Of a DNA stretch of 64,000 nt, positions 6,777 through 15,332 are shown piece by piece; within the stretch, counting starts at the first letter, position 1, and each line of letters opens with the position of its first letter. The translations under genes and the position numbers were made by a program. The notes under the pieces were generated by a model that was not told where the DNA came from, ran no database searches, and saw only the letters and a list, made by a program, of their open reading frames with translations. Where the stretch lies: positions 138,637 to 202,636 of the forward strand of contig JAEWYQ010000004.1 in the NCBI GenBank assembly GCA_023395555.1, in the 5' to 3' direction. This DNA is from Bacillota bacterium. GTDB lineage: Bacteria; Bacillota; Clostridia; Lachnospirales; Lachnospiraceae.

Positions 6777-7901
6777 CAAATAGTCCGCCAGTGCTTTAGC
6801 CGCCAGCACATGGGAGGCTTTGCCCGGATGCCACCTGGCGCCTATGGTCTCCTCCGTGGTCTCGGGCAGCCGGAAGGCAGATACCCGTTCATCTCCCGTT
6901 TCCCTCTTATATTCTTCGATCGCATGACTGATTGCCGGCATCAGAGGTATTCCCATCATACCGTAAGCCCATACGATCCTAGAATTAGGATTATATCTCC
7001 GAAGCTTCGCCAGAAAGCGCTGTACTGCCGTTTCAAATGCTTTCAAATCCTCTTCATGATAGCTTCCGTCCTCGTTCAGGCGCTGTTTGTGTGTCTCACC
7101 TGTGGCTTCATCCGTCCATTGGGGGTTATAGAATGCAGCACTGTCATTGGTCCCCAGATTCACCACCACGATATCCGGCTGCCAGCCGGAGAAATCATGA
7201 TCCTGCAAAGCCCCAAGAGCCTCGTTGCCCTCCCCTTCCAGGACACCGCATACCTTTTCATAGATATCCGGAATATTATAGCGGGGATTGTTATCCCAGG
7301 AGGTCAGCACGCCCCATCCGCTCTGGGATATGACCCGGTAATCCGCATCCAGCTCTCGCGCGGTCAGGGCGGCGTAATTCTCCACCGCGTCGAACCACAT
7401 GGGAATCCAGTCCTCTTCCTGCTTCGCCCCAATGCCTCCCTCACCGGAAGTGATGCTGTCTCCGACAAATTCTATCCGACGGGGTTTCTCTGCCACCGGC
7501 AGGAATTCACCGTCAAAGCGCAGGGCATGGAATTGCAGCCTGCAATCCGGATCGCCGTTCATAGCCTGTGAATCCTTTACAATCCGCACATTCTTCCCAG
7601 TCTCCGGATTCATCCCCCGGAAGATGCAGATCCAATGCCGTCCGGCAGTCACCATCTGCCTGCTGATTCTCTCCCCGTTTATCAGAACGCTGATCCAGGG
7701 TTCATAAATCCCATAGCCTGCTTCTGCTTCAATCCAAAGCTCAGAACCCTTCCCATTGAACTCCAGCGCGCTTCCAGTCCAGAACAAGGTAAGGGGCTGT
7801 CGATTCCCTGCTGTTCTGCCATGAACTCTCATATTCTTTATTTCTGATATAGCATACTCTTTGAGTCTCTTATTTGCACTGAATTTATCCGGTATACTCA
7901 T
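6768..7901 (-). CDS. CE2-type SGNH carbohydrate esterase
   Basis: 377 residues: an N-terminal jelly-roll domain (about 20-135) and a C-terminal SGNH hydrolase domain. Block I is 'FVGDSITSGEG', which carries the catalytic Ser. Block III is 'VVNLGTNDS'. The catalytic His is in 'GARWHPGKASH', with no preceding Asp, as in CE2 enzymes that use a Ser-His dyad. CE2 enzymes remove acetyl groups from xylan or other glycans. No signal peptide is present, so it probably deacetylates imported oligosaccharides. ATG at 7901 follows AAAGGAGAGGG. The stop codon falls within the 13 bp repeat. Confidence 0.85.
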   Translation of the reverse strand: MSIPDKFSANKRLKEYAISEIKNMRVHGRTAGNRQPLTLFWTGSALEFNGKGSELWIEAEAGYGIYEPWISVLINGERISRQMVTAGRHWICIFRGMNPETGKNVRIVKDSQAMNGDPDCRLQFHALRFDGEFLPVAEKPRRIEFVGDSITSGEGGIGAKQEEDWIPMWFDAVENYAALTARELDADYRVISQSGWGVLTSWDNNPRYNIPDIYEKVCGVLEGEGNEALGALQDHDFSGWQPDIVVVNLGTNDSAAFYNPQWTDEATGETHKQRLNEDGSYHEEDLKAFETAVQRFLAKLRRYNPNSRIVWAYGMMGIPLMPAISHAIEEYKRETGDERVSAFRLPETTEETIGARWHPGKASHVLAAKALADYLGA

Positions 7902-7975
7902 GAAAGCCCTCTCCTTTATGCCGTTTTTATACTCCCGTGGAAATACTGTTTCCGTACCGCAACAAGACGTTGCGT

Positions 7976-8104
7976 CTACCGGTTACTTCCTGCTCCGGTG
8001 ACCTTTCTCACCTCCTGCAAGGTGGTTGCACTATTCCGAATCGCTTCCTTAATTCTCGAGCTGGGAATCCCCTTACAGATGCACACCTTAGTCATCTTGT
8101 CCAT
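7976..8104 (-). CDS. Short Bfd-like [2Fe-2S] ORF, C-terminally truncated
   Basis: A 42-residue ORF overlapping the end of trmO by 17 nt. It begins 'MDKMTKVCICKGIPSSRIK' and continues through 'TTLQEVRKVTGAGS', a very good match to the start of small (2Fe-2S)-binding BFD-like proteins. Those normally end with a second Cys pair after 'GAG-x-x-C'; here the frame stops at TAG directly after GAGSNR. Reading the next frame gives a 'SCCG' segment, so a frameshift may have removed the second pair. As it stands it holds only two of four ligands and is probably non-functional or decaying. Confidence 0.55.
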   Translation of the reverse strand: MDKMTKVCICKGIPSSRIKEAIRNSATTLQEVRKVTGAGSNR

Positions 8105-8870
8105 AATTTCGGTATTCCGGCTTTCTTCGTCCATTCTTATCCCCCCCTCTTTGTATTTCTACAATTTCATACACCGTCAGCACCCCGTCTTCCACGGTAA
8201 ACCTCACATCCTTACCGCAGAATTCAAAGCCATAGATCCTGTTGGGATCATTCTGGTAGGCCGGTCTCGGATCATGGGCCAGCACCCCCATAAGCGCCTC
8301 CTGCCGGTCTTCGGGAATACAGCCGCGCCATTCTTCGGGGAACACCACCTTCAGTCCATAGTCCCTCACCGGATCGGCAAACCCCCCGGAGGCCTCCGGG
8401 TGACTGTCCGTATAGGGAAGATATGGCTTAATATCATAGATCGGGGTGCCATCCGCCAGATCCGCACCCGATATATGAAGAACCGGCCCGCATTCCGTGC
8501 CGCGCTCTATCTTATCCAGCTGAACAGAAGACAGACCAATGGGATTGGGCCGGAAGGGAGATCTGGTTGCAAATACCCCCATGCGCTTCGTTCCGCCCAG
8601 CCTCGGCGGGCGAACCAGGGGCGACCAGGTATCCTGCATATTCTTTGAGAACCCCCAGATCAGCCAGATATGGGAAAAACCCTCCAGCCCCTGCAGAGCC
8701 TCCGGCTTCCGGTACTCCGGCTCAAATACAATAACAGCCTTCAACTCCTTCACGATCCCGCTCTGGCGCGGAATCCCGAATTTAGTAGAAAAATCCGTAT
8801 GAATCCTGGCAATTATCCGCAGCTCCTGCAGCTCCTGTTGATCTTTCTCATCTTCCCTACGCTCCATCAT
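8088..8870 (-). CDS. trmO: tRNA (adenine(37)-N6)-methyltransferase TrmO (TsaA)
   Basis: 260 residues of the TsaA/UPF0066 family. The signature 'RSPFRPNPIGLSSVQL' is at about residues 103-118 and 'GTPIYDIKPYLPYTD' at about 140-155, followed by a C-terminal extension typical of bacterial TrmO. The enzyme adds a methyl group to t6A37 of threonine tRNAs using S-adenosylmethionine. Its N-terminal half is intact ('IIARIHTDFSTKFGIPRQSG'). A well-matched promoter (8933-8961) lies upstream. The 3' end overlaps the Bfd-like ORF, suggesting coupled translation. Confidence 0.92.
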   Translation of the reverse strand: MMERREDEKDQQELQELRIIARIHTDFSTKFGIPRQSGIVKELKAVIVFEPEYRKPEALQGLEGFSHIWLIWGFSKNMQDTWSPLVRPPRLGGTKRMGVFATRSPFRPNPIGLSSVQLDKIERGTECGPVLHISGADLADGTPIYDIKPYLPYTDSHPEASGGFADPVRDYGLKVVFPEEWRGCIPEDRQEALMGVLAHDPRPAYQNDPNRIYGFEFCGKDVRFTVEDGVLTVYEIVEIQRGGDKNGRRKPEYRNYGQDD

Positions 8871-8932
8871 AAACTAAAATATTCCCTTCCTATTCTTTCC
8901 TTATAGATCAGTCTGTAACGTTCTTTCCCTAT

Positions 8933-8961
8933 ATTGTAGCCCATTGCTACTATTCTGTCCA
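8933..8961 (-). promoter_or_regulatory. Promoter for trmO
   Basis: On the minus strand, TGGACA (8956-8961), 17 bp spacer and TACAAT (8933-8938). About 60 bp of leader precedes the start at 8870. The rest of the 8871-9251 gap holds only a weak long-loop inverted repeat. Confidence 0.55.
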
Positions 8962-9125
8962 GATTTACATCAACTCCTTCCCCACACTTCTCCAGACTAA
9001 GATTACAGACTATTCCATAATATGACCGCCTAATAAAAGCTTTCGTATACTAATGCGGTGAATAGGATTGTCTCCCTATCCATCTCACAGCTTACCCCAA
9101 GCATCCCCCCGCCAACAAAACAATC

Positions 9126-9195
9126 CTGGGGCATGCTGCAAACTGTATAAAAGAAGACTCTGCCTCCTTCTGCACAATTTTACTGCATACCCCAG
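9126..9195 (-). terminator. Weak candidate terminator of the 9-13 kb ABC operon
   Basis: CTGGGGCATGC (9126-9136) pairs with GCATACCCCAG (9185-9195) apart from one G-U. The 48 nt loop is long. Reading on the minus strand the stem is followed by a T-rich stretch (TTGTTTTG). It lies about 60 bp after the lipoprotein gene's stop. Confidence 0.3.
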
Positions 9196-9251
9196 TACCT
9201 CTTTTATTCCAAATACAAAATCATTCTCTCAGACTTTCCCTTTGCCGCTCC

Positions 9252-10787
9252 TTATCTAACCTTCTTCCATTCATCATACTGCTTCTGTGCCTCTGCAAGA
9301 AGCTTCTGGAAGCCTGCATCATCAAGGGCTGCCTGGTAATCACTGATTGCCTTGTCAACATCTGCCGGTGCATATCCGCCGTTCTGAAGGGCAAAGCCAA
9401 ACTCATTAAACACCTGAACGCAGGCTGCATATTCCGCATCTACCGGAGCGGACTGGAACCGGAAGCCGGCTGCGATAGAGCTTACCGCATTGTCATTGAA
9501 CTGCTTATACAGCTCCACCTTATTGGCAGGCTCATTGGTCTCCAGGGACAGAACGGTTACGGAGGTGGACTCCCATGCACTGTGATTATACAAACCTGCA
9601 TCCGTCTTGGTTACCGTACCGTTTTCTCTGATATAATCCGTTCCTTCGATACCAAAGGTGTAGAGGTCCGCAAGAGCCGTATCCGTATAAAGCAGGCTTA
9701 AGAACTTCAAAGCAGCAATCGCCTCTTCCTCTGTGGCGCTCTTGCTGATGGCATAGCAGGACCCCAGTGTGGTGTTGGACTGTATCCAGTTCTTTGTAAC
9801 TCTTGCCATCTCCACTTCACGGCTGTAACGGGTATCCGCCTCATCATTATTCGGCACATCCGTCCACCAGGAGATACCCCAGTCAGCAGTCTGGATGGTG
9901 GTATCCGTGGTTGTCTTGGTCAGATCGTCTTCACTTAAATAACCCTTCTGCGCCCAATCTCCCATTAAGGTTGCAAATTCCTTGAATTCTTTTGTAGTAA
10001 CGGTGCTGACAACCTCATCCTTATCCTTGTCAACTGCTATAAAGGTATCCTGACTGAAGAAATCAAATTTGTCCAGATAATACCTGTGGAACATGGCTGT
10101 CTTCTGTGTCAGGTAAGGGTATTTCAAGCCTTCTGCCTTGCAGTCCGCCAGCATGGGCTCGATATCCGGCAGGAACTTCACCTTTGATAAATCCCAGCCG
10201 TACTTATCCACCAGATCCTTGCGGAACATGAGATTATAGCCTTCTGCCGACTCCTTGTAGCAAGGGATGAAATAGTTCTTTCCGTCAAAGGATGATGCTC
10301 CCCACACCCATTCAGGAATTGCTGTGTAAATATCATACTTCGGAAGCAGCTCCGTTAAATCATAAACAGCATTCTGCTTTACAACATCGTCTGTTTTGAT
10401 GGTCTGCATCCAGTTGGCTGTGAAGAAGAGATCCACTTCGCTTCCGGCCAGGGCAAGATTGCACTTATCCGAATATTCCCCGCTGCCGATATCATAGATC
10501 TCAAGCTGTACATTGATCTTATCACCGATATAGGCATTGATAGCGTCCTGAACCTTCTTCAGCTCCGTCGCATCCGGGGTTGCAATGTTGAAGGACGGCC
10601 TGTATAAGGTGATTGTCACCATCTCGCCATCTGCCGCAGAACCCTTGTCATCCGTAGATGTCTTTGTAGAATCCGCGGGCTTTGCGTCATCTCCCCCTTC
10701 TTTCGTACCGCATCCCGCTGCTGCAAGCATTGCAACCGCCAGAACCAGCGCCAGTAACGTTTTTCCCCATTTCTTAGTTCTTAACAT
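9252..10787 (-). CDS. Sugar ABC transporter substrate-binding lipoprotein (LplA/DUF3502 type)
   Basis: 511 residues. A signal peptide ends at the lipobox 'LAAAGC' (Cys26), followed by a Ser/Thr/Asp-rich linker and a family-1-type extracellular solute-binding domain ('ITLYRPSFNIATPDATELKKVQ', 'EVDLFFTANWMQ'). The C-terminal 'FNEFGFALQNGGYAPADVDKAI ... YDEWKKVR' end is typical of the LplA-like, DUF3502-containing group. It should be anchored outside the membrane, delivering oligosaccharides to the two permeases encoded upstream. No ATPase gene is present, as usual for systems sharing a MsmX-type ATPase. The substrate is unknown. Confidence 0.87.
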   Translation of the reverse strand: MLRTKKWGKTLLALVLAVAMLAAAGCGTKEGGDDAKPADSTKTSTDDKGSAADGEMVTITLYRPSFNIATPDATELKKVQDAINAYIGDKINVQLEIYDIGSGEYSDKCNLALAGSEVDLFFTANWMQTIKTDDVVKQNAVYDLTELLPKYDIYTAIPEWVWGASSFDGKNYFIPCYKESAEGYNLMFRKDLVDKYGWDLSKVKFLPDIEPMLADCKAEGLKYPYLTQKTAMFHRYYLDKFDFFSQDTFIAVDKDKDEVVSTVTTKEFKEFATLMGDWAQKGYLSEDDLTKTTTDTTIQTADWGISWWTDVPNNDEADTRYSREVEMARVTKNWIQSNTTLGSCYAISKSATEEEAIAALKFLSLLYTDTALADLYTFGIEGTDYIRENGTVTKTDAGLYNHSAWESTSVTVLSLETNEPANKVELYKQFNDNAVSSIAAGFRFQSAPVDAEYAACVQVFNEFGFALQNGGYAPADVDKAISDYQAALDDAGFQKLLAEAQKQYDEWKKVR

Positions 10788-10821
10788 ATTTATATCCTCC
10801 CTTATAAAAATTATATTTCAA

Positions 10822-10849
10822 GATGCCTGAAGCAGAGGCTTGCGGCATC
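10822..10849 (-). other. Intercistronic hairpin before the binding-protein gene
   Basis: GATGCC (10822-10827) pairs with GGCATC (10844-10849), with an inner AAGC/GCTT stem. It lies between the second permease and the lipoprotein gene. Such hairpins often stabilise the 3' message so the binding protein is made in excess; that role is inference. Confidence 0.4.
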
Positions 10850-10856
10850 ATGAATA

Positions 10857-11792
10857 TCACCCCTTTACAGAACCTACGGTAAGGCCCTTAATAAAATATT
10901 TCTGGAAAAACGGATATGCTATGATGATGGGCCCGATTACCGTCAGTACGGTTGCCATAGTGGCCGAATATTCCGGTATTCCCTGCTGCACTGCAATCAG
11001 GGCCGCACCCGATATATTTTTATTATTGAGAAGGAACTCAATATTTTTCTGGATTTTTACCAGCAGAAGCTGCAGGGGCATCTTGCTGGAGCTTTCGATA
11101 TAGAGCAGGGCATGCTGCCAGTCATTCCAAAAGGCCGTTGCCATCATAAAGCCCACGGAGGCAAGCACCGGTTTCATCAGCGGCAGGATAATCTGGAAAA
11201 AGGTTCTGAATTCACCTGCTCCGTCGATGCGGGCGGAGTCCGTCAGTTCATCGGGAATGCTGGTCTGTATGTACGTCCGCAGGATAATCACATTCATGGT
11301 GGAAACCGTCAGCGGCAGGATCAGCAGCCATATGCTGTCCTTCATGTGATATACCGAGGTAAAGATCAGATAGCTGGCCAGCTGACCTCCCGAGAAAAGC
11401 ATGGGTATCATCAAATACAGCGCCAGCATCCTTCTTAACCGGAAATCCTTCCTGCTGACCGCAAAGGCAAATAAGCTCATAATCAGCAGACCCAGGAAGG
11501 TTCCTGCCACAGTGATGGAGACGGTAACTCCATAGGATACAAAAAGCTGTCGTCCGTATTTCAAAACATATTCAAAGCCCCTGAGAGAAAGCTTCTCCGG
11601 AAAATAGCTGAAGCCGTTGGATGCAATGCTCTTATCATCCGTAAATGCAATTACAAAGACCAGTACAATGGGTAACAGGCAGAACAATGTGTATAGTCCA
11701 AGAACTGCCGCCAATATATACTGGCTGATTCCCTTTCCCTTTCTTCTCTTCTTCCTCATGACGCTTCCCTGCGCCGCCGCTAAATTATTCAT
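10857..11792 (-). CDS. Carbohydrate ABC transporter permease (LplC/YtcP type)
   Basis: About 311 residues from ATG at 11792, which sits 6 nt after GGAGGA; a GTG two codons earlier is less well placed. Six membrane segments can be seen, and the coupling helix carries the EAA-like loop 'DSARIDGAGEFRTFFQIILPLMKP', the signature of binding-protein-dependent permeases. The ending 'FFQKYFIKGLTVGSVKG' is standard for the LplC/MalG side. It pairs with the LplB-type permease encoded just upstream. Confidence 0.9.
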   Translation of the reverse strand: MNNLAAAQGSVMRKKRRKGKGISQYILAAVLGLYTLFCLLPIVLVFVIAFTDDKSIASNGFSYFPEKLSLRGFEYVLKYGRQLFVSYGVTVSITVAGTFLGLLIMSLFAFAVSRKDFRLRRMLALYLMIPMLFSGGQLASYLIFTSVYHMKDSIWLLILPLTVSTMNVIILRTYIQTSIPDELTDSARIDGAGEFRTFFQIILPLMKPVLASVGFMMATAFWNDWQHALLYIESSSKMPLQLLLVKIQKNIEFLLNNKNISGAALIAVQQGIPEYSATMATVLTVIGPIIIAYPFFQKYFIKGLTVGSVKG

Positions 11793-11815
11793 ATTCACTC
11801 CTCCAGTTTATAAGC

Positions 11816-12730
11816 TTAGAACAAAGAATTCTCCGGTGCGGCTTTTCTCACAATGCCATTGGCCACCAGGATCAGCGCCAGGCCTACAATGGACTGATAG
11901 AAGGTTGCGGCTGCGGTGAAGCCATAATCCGGCGTGGTCAGAAGCGCATTCAGAACATAAGAATCGATAACCTGGGTGGTCGAATATATAATACCGCTGT
12001 TCCTGGTCACCTGATAGAACAGACCGGTCTCCGAACGCATGATACCTCCGACGCTGAGCAGAAGCATAATGGTGATCATAGGAACCAGGCAAGGCAGGGT
12101 TATGTGATAGATCTGCCTTCTCTTGTTGGCACCGTCAATCTGTGCCGCCTCATACATCTCCTGGTCGATACCGGCCAGGACCGACATATACAGAACCGAA
12201 CCGTAGCCCACACTGTTCCACATCTTAACAATGGTTAATATCATCGGCCAGTGCTTCGGGTTGGTATACCAGCGGACCGCATCCGCTCCGAACATCTGCA
12301 TAATATTATTGACCATACCGTTGTTACTGAAGAATGCGTATACAATAAATTGAACCGCAGCATAGGAAATGAATACGGGTATGATCATGATGCTCTGAAA
12401 GGCCTTCCCCATGCGCTTGAACACAAGCTGGTCAATCCCGATGGCAACCGCAATATTCAGCAGGGTGCCCAGAATGGTAAATACCGCATAATAAGATAAT
12501 GTGTTGGAGGTCATCCTCCAGAATGTCTTTCCCGAAGCCAGCAGAAACTTAAAATTATTCAGTCCGACCCAGGGACTCTTCCAGATACCCGCACCATAAT
12601 CAAACTTCTTGAAGGCCATTACCAACCCGGCCATAGGCATATAGCTGAATAAAAACAGTACAAGAATCACCGGAATGCACATAATAAGATGCGCCCTATG
12701 CTTCCATGTGTTGCGCCAAAACTCTTTCAT
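11816..12730 (-). CDS. Sugar ABC transporter permease (LplB/YteP type)
   Basis: 304 residues. It opens with a basic N-terminus and 'HLIMCIPVILVLFLFSYMPMAGLVMAFKKFDYGAGIW', typical of the LplB family. The coupling loop 'EMYEAAQIDGANKRRQIYHITLPCL' is an EAA motif. The protein is the first gene of a three-gene importer operon read from the promoter at 12777-12805. GGAGGAGAGAGG lies immediately before the ATG. It should form a heterodimer with the next gene's product. Confidence 0.9.
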   Translation of the reverse strand: MKEFWRNTWKHRAHLIMCIPVILVLFLFSYMPMAGLVMAFKKFDYGAGIWKSPWVGLNNFKFLLASGKTFWRMTSNTLSYYAVFTILGTLLNIAVAIGIDQLVFKRMGKAFQSIMIIPVFISYAAVQFIVYAFFSNNGMVNNIMQMFGADAVRWYTNPKHWPMILTIVKMWNSVGYGSVLYMSVLAGIDQEMYEAAQIDGANKRRQIYHITLPCLVPMITIMLLLSVGGIMRSETGLFYQVTRNSGIIYSTTQVIDSYVLNALLTTPDYGFTAAATFYQSIVGLALILVANGIVRKAAPENSLF

Positions 12731-12743
12731 CCTCTCTCCTCCA

Positions 12744-12774
12744 GCTTAATCGTTTTCTATTAAAGTCATTAAGC
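12744..12774. promoter_or_regulatory. Inverted repeat at the importer operon's start site
   Basis: GCTTAAT (12744-12750) and ATTAAGC (12768-12774) are perfect inverted repeats 17 bp apart. They cover the expected transcription start of the minus-strand promoter, so this may be an operator or leader hairpin. The regulator is unknown. Confidence 0.35.
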
Positions 12775-12776
12775 AC

Positions 12777-12805
12777 ATTGTACATTTTATTTTACTTTAT
12801 GTCAA
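12777..12805 (-). promoter_or_regulatory. Sigma-A promoter of the 9-13 kb ABC operon
   Basis: On the minus strand, a perfect TTGACA (12800-12805), 17 bp spacer and TACAAT (12777-12782). Confidence 0.7.
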
Positions 12806-13007
12806 TATATATGTTTGTTATCACAATTATAACTTATATTAATAGTAATATTTATTTTCTATTTAAGACAAAAATCATGCTTTTTGAATAATTTTCACAA
12901 TACTTATCTTAAACCTTTTCGTAAATAAATGCAAGCACTTTTTTTGATAAAATATTCCATCATATTGAATTCATTAGATAATCTAGGTTTTTATGAGCGC
13001 TTGATAA

Positions 13008-13022
13008 ATGTAAACGTTTTCG
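13008..13022. promoter_or_regulatory. cre-like (CcpA/LacI) site
   Basis: ATGTAAACGTTTTCG matches the cre consensus (WTGNAANCGNWNNCW) at all but the final position and contains the AAACGTTT palindrome. It lies between divergent promoters, about 200 bp upstream of the sugar importer promoter and 70 bp upstream of the TetR promoter, within an otherwise gene-free AT-rich stretch (12806-13094). It fits carbon catabolite control or a LacI-family regulator acting from a distance. Confidence 0.4.
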
Positions 13023-13094
13023 TAATTATACTACAAAAAAACGCATAAGGCATCGTATTACAGTTCAGAGGGCACCAACAGCAAAGAGGAGTTG

Positions 13095-13123
13095 TTGACA
13101 AAAGCTTTCATAAACGCTATAAT
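13095..13123 (+). promoter_or_regulatory. Consensus sigma-A promoter of the TetR/ABC operon
   Basis: TTGACA (13095-13100), exactly 17 bp, TATAAT (13118-13123): a perfect consensus promoter. A strong promoter like this implies tight repression, and a dyad (13123-13146) begins at its last base. Confidence 0.85.
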
Positions 13124-13146
13124 GACTATACAAAACAAACTAGTCA
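13123..13146. promoter_or_regulatory. Candidate TetR operator 1
   Basis: TGACTA (13123-13128) and TAGTCA (13141-13146) are inverted repeats with a 12 bp spacer (TGAC-N16-GTCA overall), overlapping the expected transcription start. The same arrangement recurs at 13771-13794 before the ABC gene, with 16 of 24 positions identical. Confidence 0.55.
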
Positions 13147-13161
13147 AAAAGAGGGATGGAA

Positions 13162-13752
13162 TTGCCTAAAATATATTCAGATAATGAACGAGCATATATC
13201 AAAAAAAGACTGAAAGAAGAAGCCGCATATTGCCTTTCAACTTTTGGGATTAGACGCACTACGGTAGATCAGCTGGTGGAGCGTGTACAAATCCCCAAGG
13301 GTACTTTTTACTTGTTCTATGAAGCAAAAGAAATATTATTGTTTGAGGTATTATTAGAGCAGCATGAAACCATAGAAAAGCAGCTGCTGGATGAAATCAA
13401 AGCCTTGCAACAGCATATAACAGCTGAAAGCCTGACCGAAATAATATATGGCTTTTTTAAAGCAATAGATGAAACAGGCTTATTGCGTCTTCTGACAACC
13501 GGAGAAATTGAACTGCTTTACCGCAAACTGCCGCAGGAGGTTATGCAGGCTCATTTTTTACATGATAGTACAATGATTAAAGATATTGTAGGAATGGTTT
13601 CATGTACTGATAAAATCAACACTGATTATTTTGCGGCTGCTTTCAGAAACCTGTTTATCAGCATGATTTATAAACGCGAGGCAGGCGAAGAATATTTTAA
13701 TGAAGCTTTAAAGCTTACGATCAGAGGTTTAGTATTACAAATGTTGAATTAA
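13162..13752 (+). CDS. TetR family transcriptional regulator
   Basis: About 196 residues. I prefer the TTG at 13162 over the ATG at 13156: GAGGG ends one base before that ATG, too close, but is correctly spaced for TTG, and the resulting 'MPKIYSDNERAYIKKRL' start is the usual one for this group. The helix-turn-helix is 'CLSTFGIRRTTVDQLVERVQIPKGTFYLFYEAKEILL'. It heads an operon with an ATPase and two ABC-2 permeases, the layout of drug-responsive exporters. Two TGAC-N16-GTCA dyads probably mark its binding sites. The region is visibly AT-richer than its neighbours, so it may be acquired. Confidence 0.87.
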   Translation: MPKIYSDNERAYIKKRLKEEAAYCLSTFGIRRTTVDQLVERVQIPKGTFYLFYEAKEILLFEVLLEQHETIEKQLLDEIKALQQHITAESLTEIIYGFFKAIDETGLLRLLTTGEIELLYRKLPQEVMQAHFLHDSTMIKDIVGMVSCTDKINTDYFAAAFRNLFISMIYKREAGEEYFNEALKLTIRGLVLQMLN

Positions 13753-13770
13753 AAAAATTTACCGTTTTAA

Positions 13771-13794
13771 TGACCAAAAATAACGTCTTAGTCA
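13771..13794. promoter_or_regulatory. Candidate TetR operator 2
   Basis: TGAC (13771-13774) and GTCA (13791-13794) with 16 bp between, the same spacing as operator 1, located just before the ribosome site of the ABC ATPase gene. Confidence 0.45.
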
Positions 13795-13809
13795 TTTAAG
13801 GAGAAGATC

Positions 13810-14655
13810 ATGCTAACCGTCAAAAATCTATCATTTAGCTATTCAAAAAAACCCTTCATTACAGATATGAATTTTCATGTTAAAAAAGGAGAAATATTTG
13901 GTTTCTTAGGCCCCTCCGGTGCAGGGAAAACAACATTGCAAAAGATACTTACGGGTTTAATCACAACATATGAGGGAAGCGTCAAGCTGGACGGCATTGA
14001 ATGCAAAGAACATGATAACCGCTTTTATGAAAATATTGGTGTTGATTTTGAATATTCAACTTTGTATGAAAAATTAACCGCTCGGCAAAATCTTGAGTTC
14101 TTCAGCTCACTCTATGCAAAAAAAACACAGGCAATTGATAAAAGTCTTGAATTTATTGGATTACAGAACGATGCGGACAAAAAGGTATCCGATTATTCAA
14201 AGGGCATGAAGTCAAGATTGAATTTCTTAAAAGCTCTGCTTCACGATCCGGATATCTTATTCCTTGACGAACCAACAAGCGGTCTTGACCCAACCAACAG
14301 CCAATTAATGAAGGATATGATCTTACAGCAGAAAGCGAAGGGTAAAACCATATTTTTAACTACACACAATATGGCAGATGCAGCAGAACTATGCGACAGA
14401 GTGGCTTTCATTGTGAATGGCAGTATTAAGGCTCTGGATAGTCCGCACAATCTGATTATGCAAAAAGGAGCAACAAAAGTTATCTATACTTACTATGACA
14501 AGCAGGAACGCACAGGTGAGTGTCTGCTTTCTCAAATATCGAAGGACGATATGCTGACCGGTCTGATTAAAGAAAACCGTATATTATCCATTCACAGCAG
14601 CGAGCCGACTTTGAATGATATTTTTATGGAGGTAACAGGGAGGACATTGCAATGA
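13810..14655 (+). CDS. ABC exporter ATP-binding protein (fluoroquinolone-exporter-like)
   Basis: 281 residues. Walker A is 'GPSGAGKT' (34-41), the signature is 'DYSKGMKSRL', Walker B is 'ILFLDEPTSGLDP' and the switch His is in 'LTTHN'. At the usual Q-loop position it reads 'VDFEYSTLYEKLT', with no Gln, which also occurs in related drug-exporter ATPases. The C-terminal extension follows the family. It overlaps the first permease gene by 4 bp (ATGA). It should energise export by the two ABC-2 permeases. The drug is unknown. Confidence 0.88.
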   Translation: MLTVKNLSFSYSKKPFITDMNFHVKKGEIFGFLGPSGAGKTTLQKILTGLITTYEGSVKLDGIECKEHDNRFYENIGVDFEYSTLYEKLTARQNLEFFSSLYAKKTQAIDKSLEFIGLQNDADKKVSDYSKGMKSRLNFLKALLHDPDILFLDEPTSGLDPTNSQLMKDMILQQKAKGKTIFLTTHNMADAAELCDRVAFIVNGSIKALDSPHNLIMQKGATKVIYTYYDKQERTGECLLSQISKDDMLTGLIKENRILSIHSSEPTLNDIFMEVTGRTLQ

Positions 14656-15332
14656 GAATTATAAAACTAATACTCGGAGATATTTATTTTCAGTTTAAAT
14701 ATGGATTTTACTTTATTTATATCGTGTTCTGTACCCTGTATGTTTTCTTGCTTTTCATCTTTCCGGAGGCATGGCGTGAAAAAGCAGTAAGCATTATGAT
14801 TTATTCCGACCCTGCGGCAATGGGACTTTTCTTTATGGGCGCGATTGTGTTGTTAGAAAAAAGTCAAAGGGTATTAAACGCTTTGGCCGTTTCTCCTGTA
14901 AAAGTCATAGAGTATATAATATCAAAGATAGTATCTCTAATGCTGATTTCTGTACTGGTGTCTTTGGTACTTGCATTTATGGCAGGGCTTAGAAATATTC
15001 CGGAGGTCTTACTTGCAACGGCGCTGACTTCAATGATTTTCACTTTATTGGGCTTAATTGCAGCGGCAAAAATAAACAGTCTGAATCAGTATATCATTAT
15101 GACTGTTCCGCTGGAGCTTATTTGCTTTGTACCGCCCATCCTGTTCTTGCTTGCCCCATCCGTCATCATGCGGTGGTATCCTTTGAACGGCAGCATTGCA
15201 TTAATCTCAAATAGCAGCCTGAATCCCCTGTATGATATTTCTATGCTGCTAATTATAATCATTTGCTTATTCATGATTGCTCAACGGACAACCACGAAAA
15301 TGTGGAGAAGTCTTGGAGGGATTACCTTATGA
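14652..15332 (+). CDS. ABC-2 type permease, first subunit
   Basis: 226 residues with about six membrane segments. 'FFMGAIVLLEKSQRVLNALAVSPVKVIEYIISKIVS' carries the E-K-S/LAVSP coupling motif of ABC-2 permeases, and the arrangement matches fluoroquinolone-exporter permeases. Its ATG overlaps the ATPase gene's stop, and its stop overlaps the next permease's start, so the three are translationally coupled. Confidence 0.83.
   Translation: MRIIKLILGDIYFQFKYGFYFIYIVFCTLYVFLLFIFPEAWREKAVSIMIYSDPAAMGLFFMGAIVLLEKSQRVLNALAVSPVKVIEYIISKIVSLMLISVLVSLVLAFMAGLRNIPEVLLATALTSMIFTLLGLIAAAKINSLNQYIIMTVPLELICFVPPILFLLAPSVIMRWYPLNGSIALISNSSLNPLYDISMLLIIIICLFMIAQRTTTKMWRSLGGITL

Noticed and set aside
6765..7571. 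268-codon plus-strand ORF opposite the CE2-type esterase
   Set aside because: It is antisense to a gene with clear catalytic motifs and has no recognisable domain.
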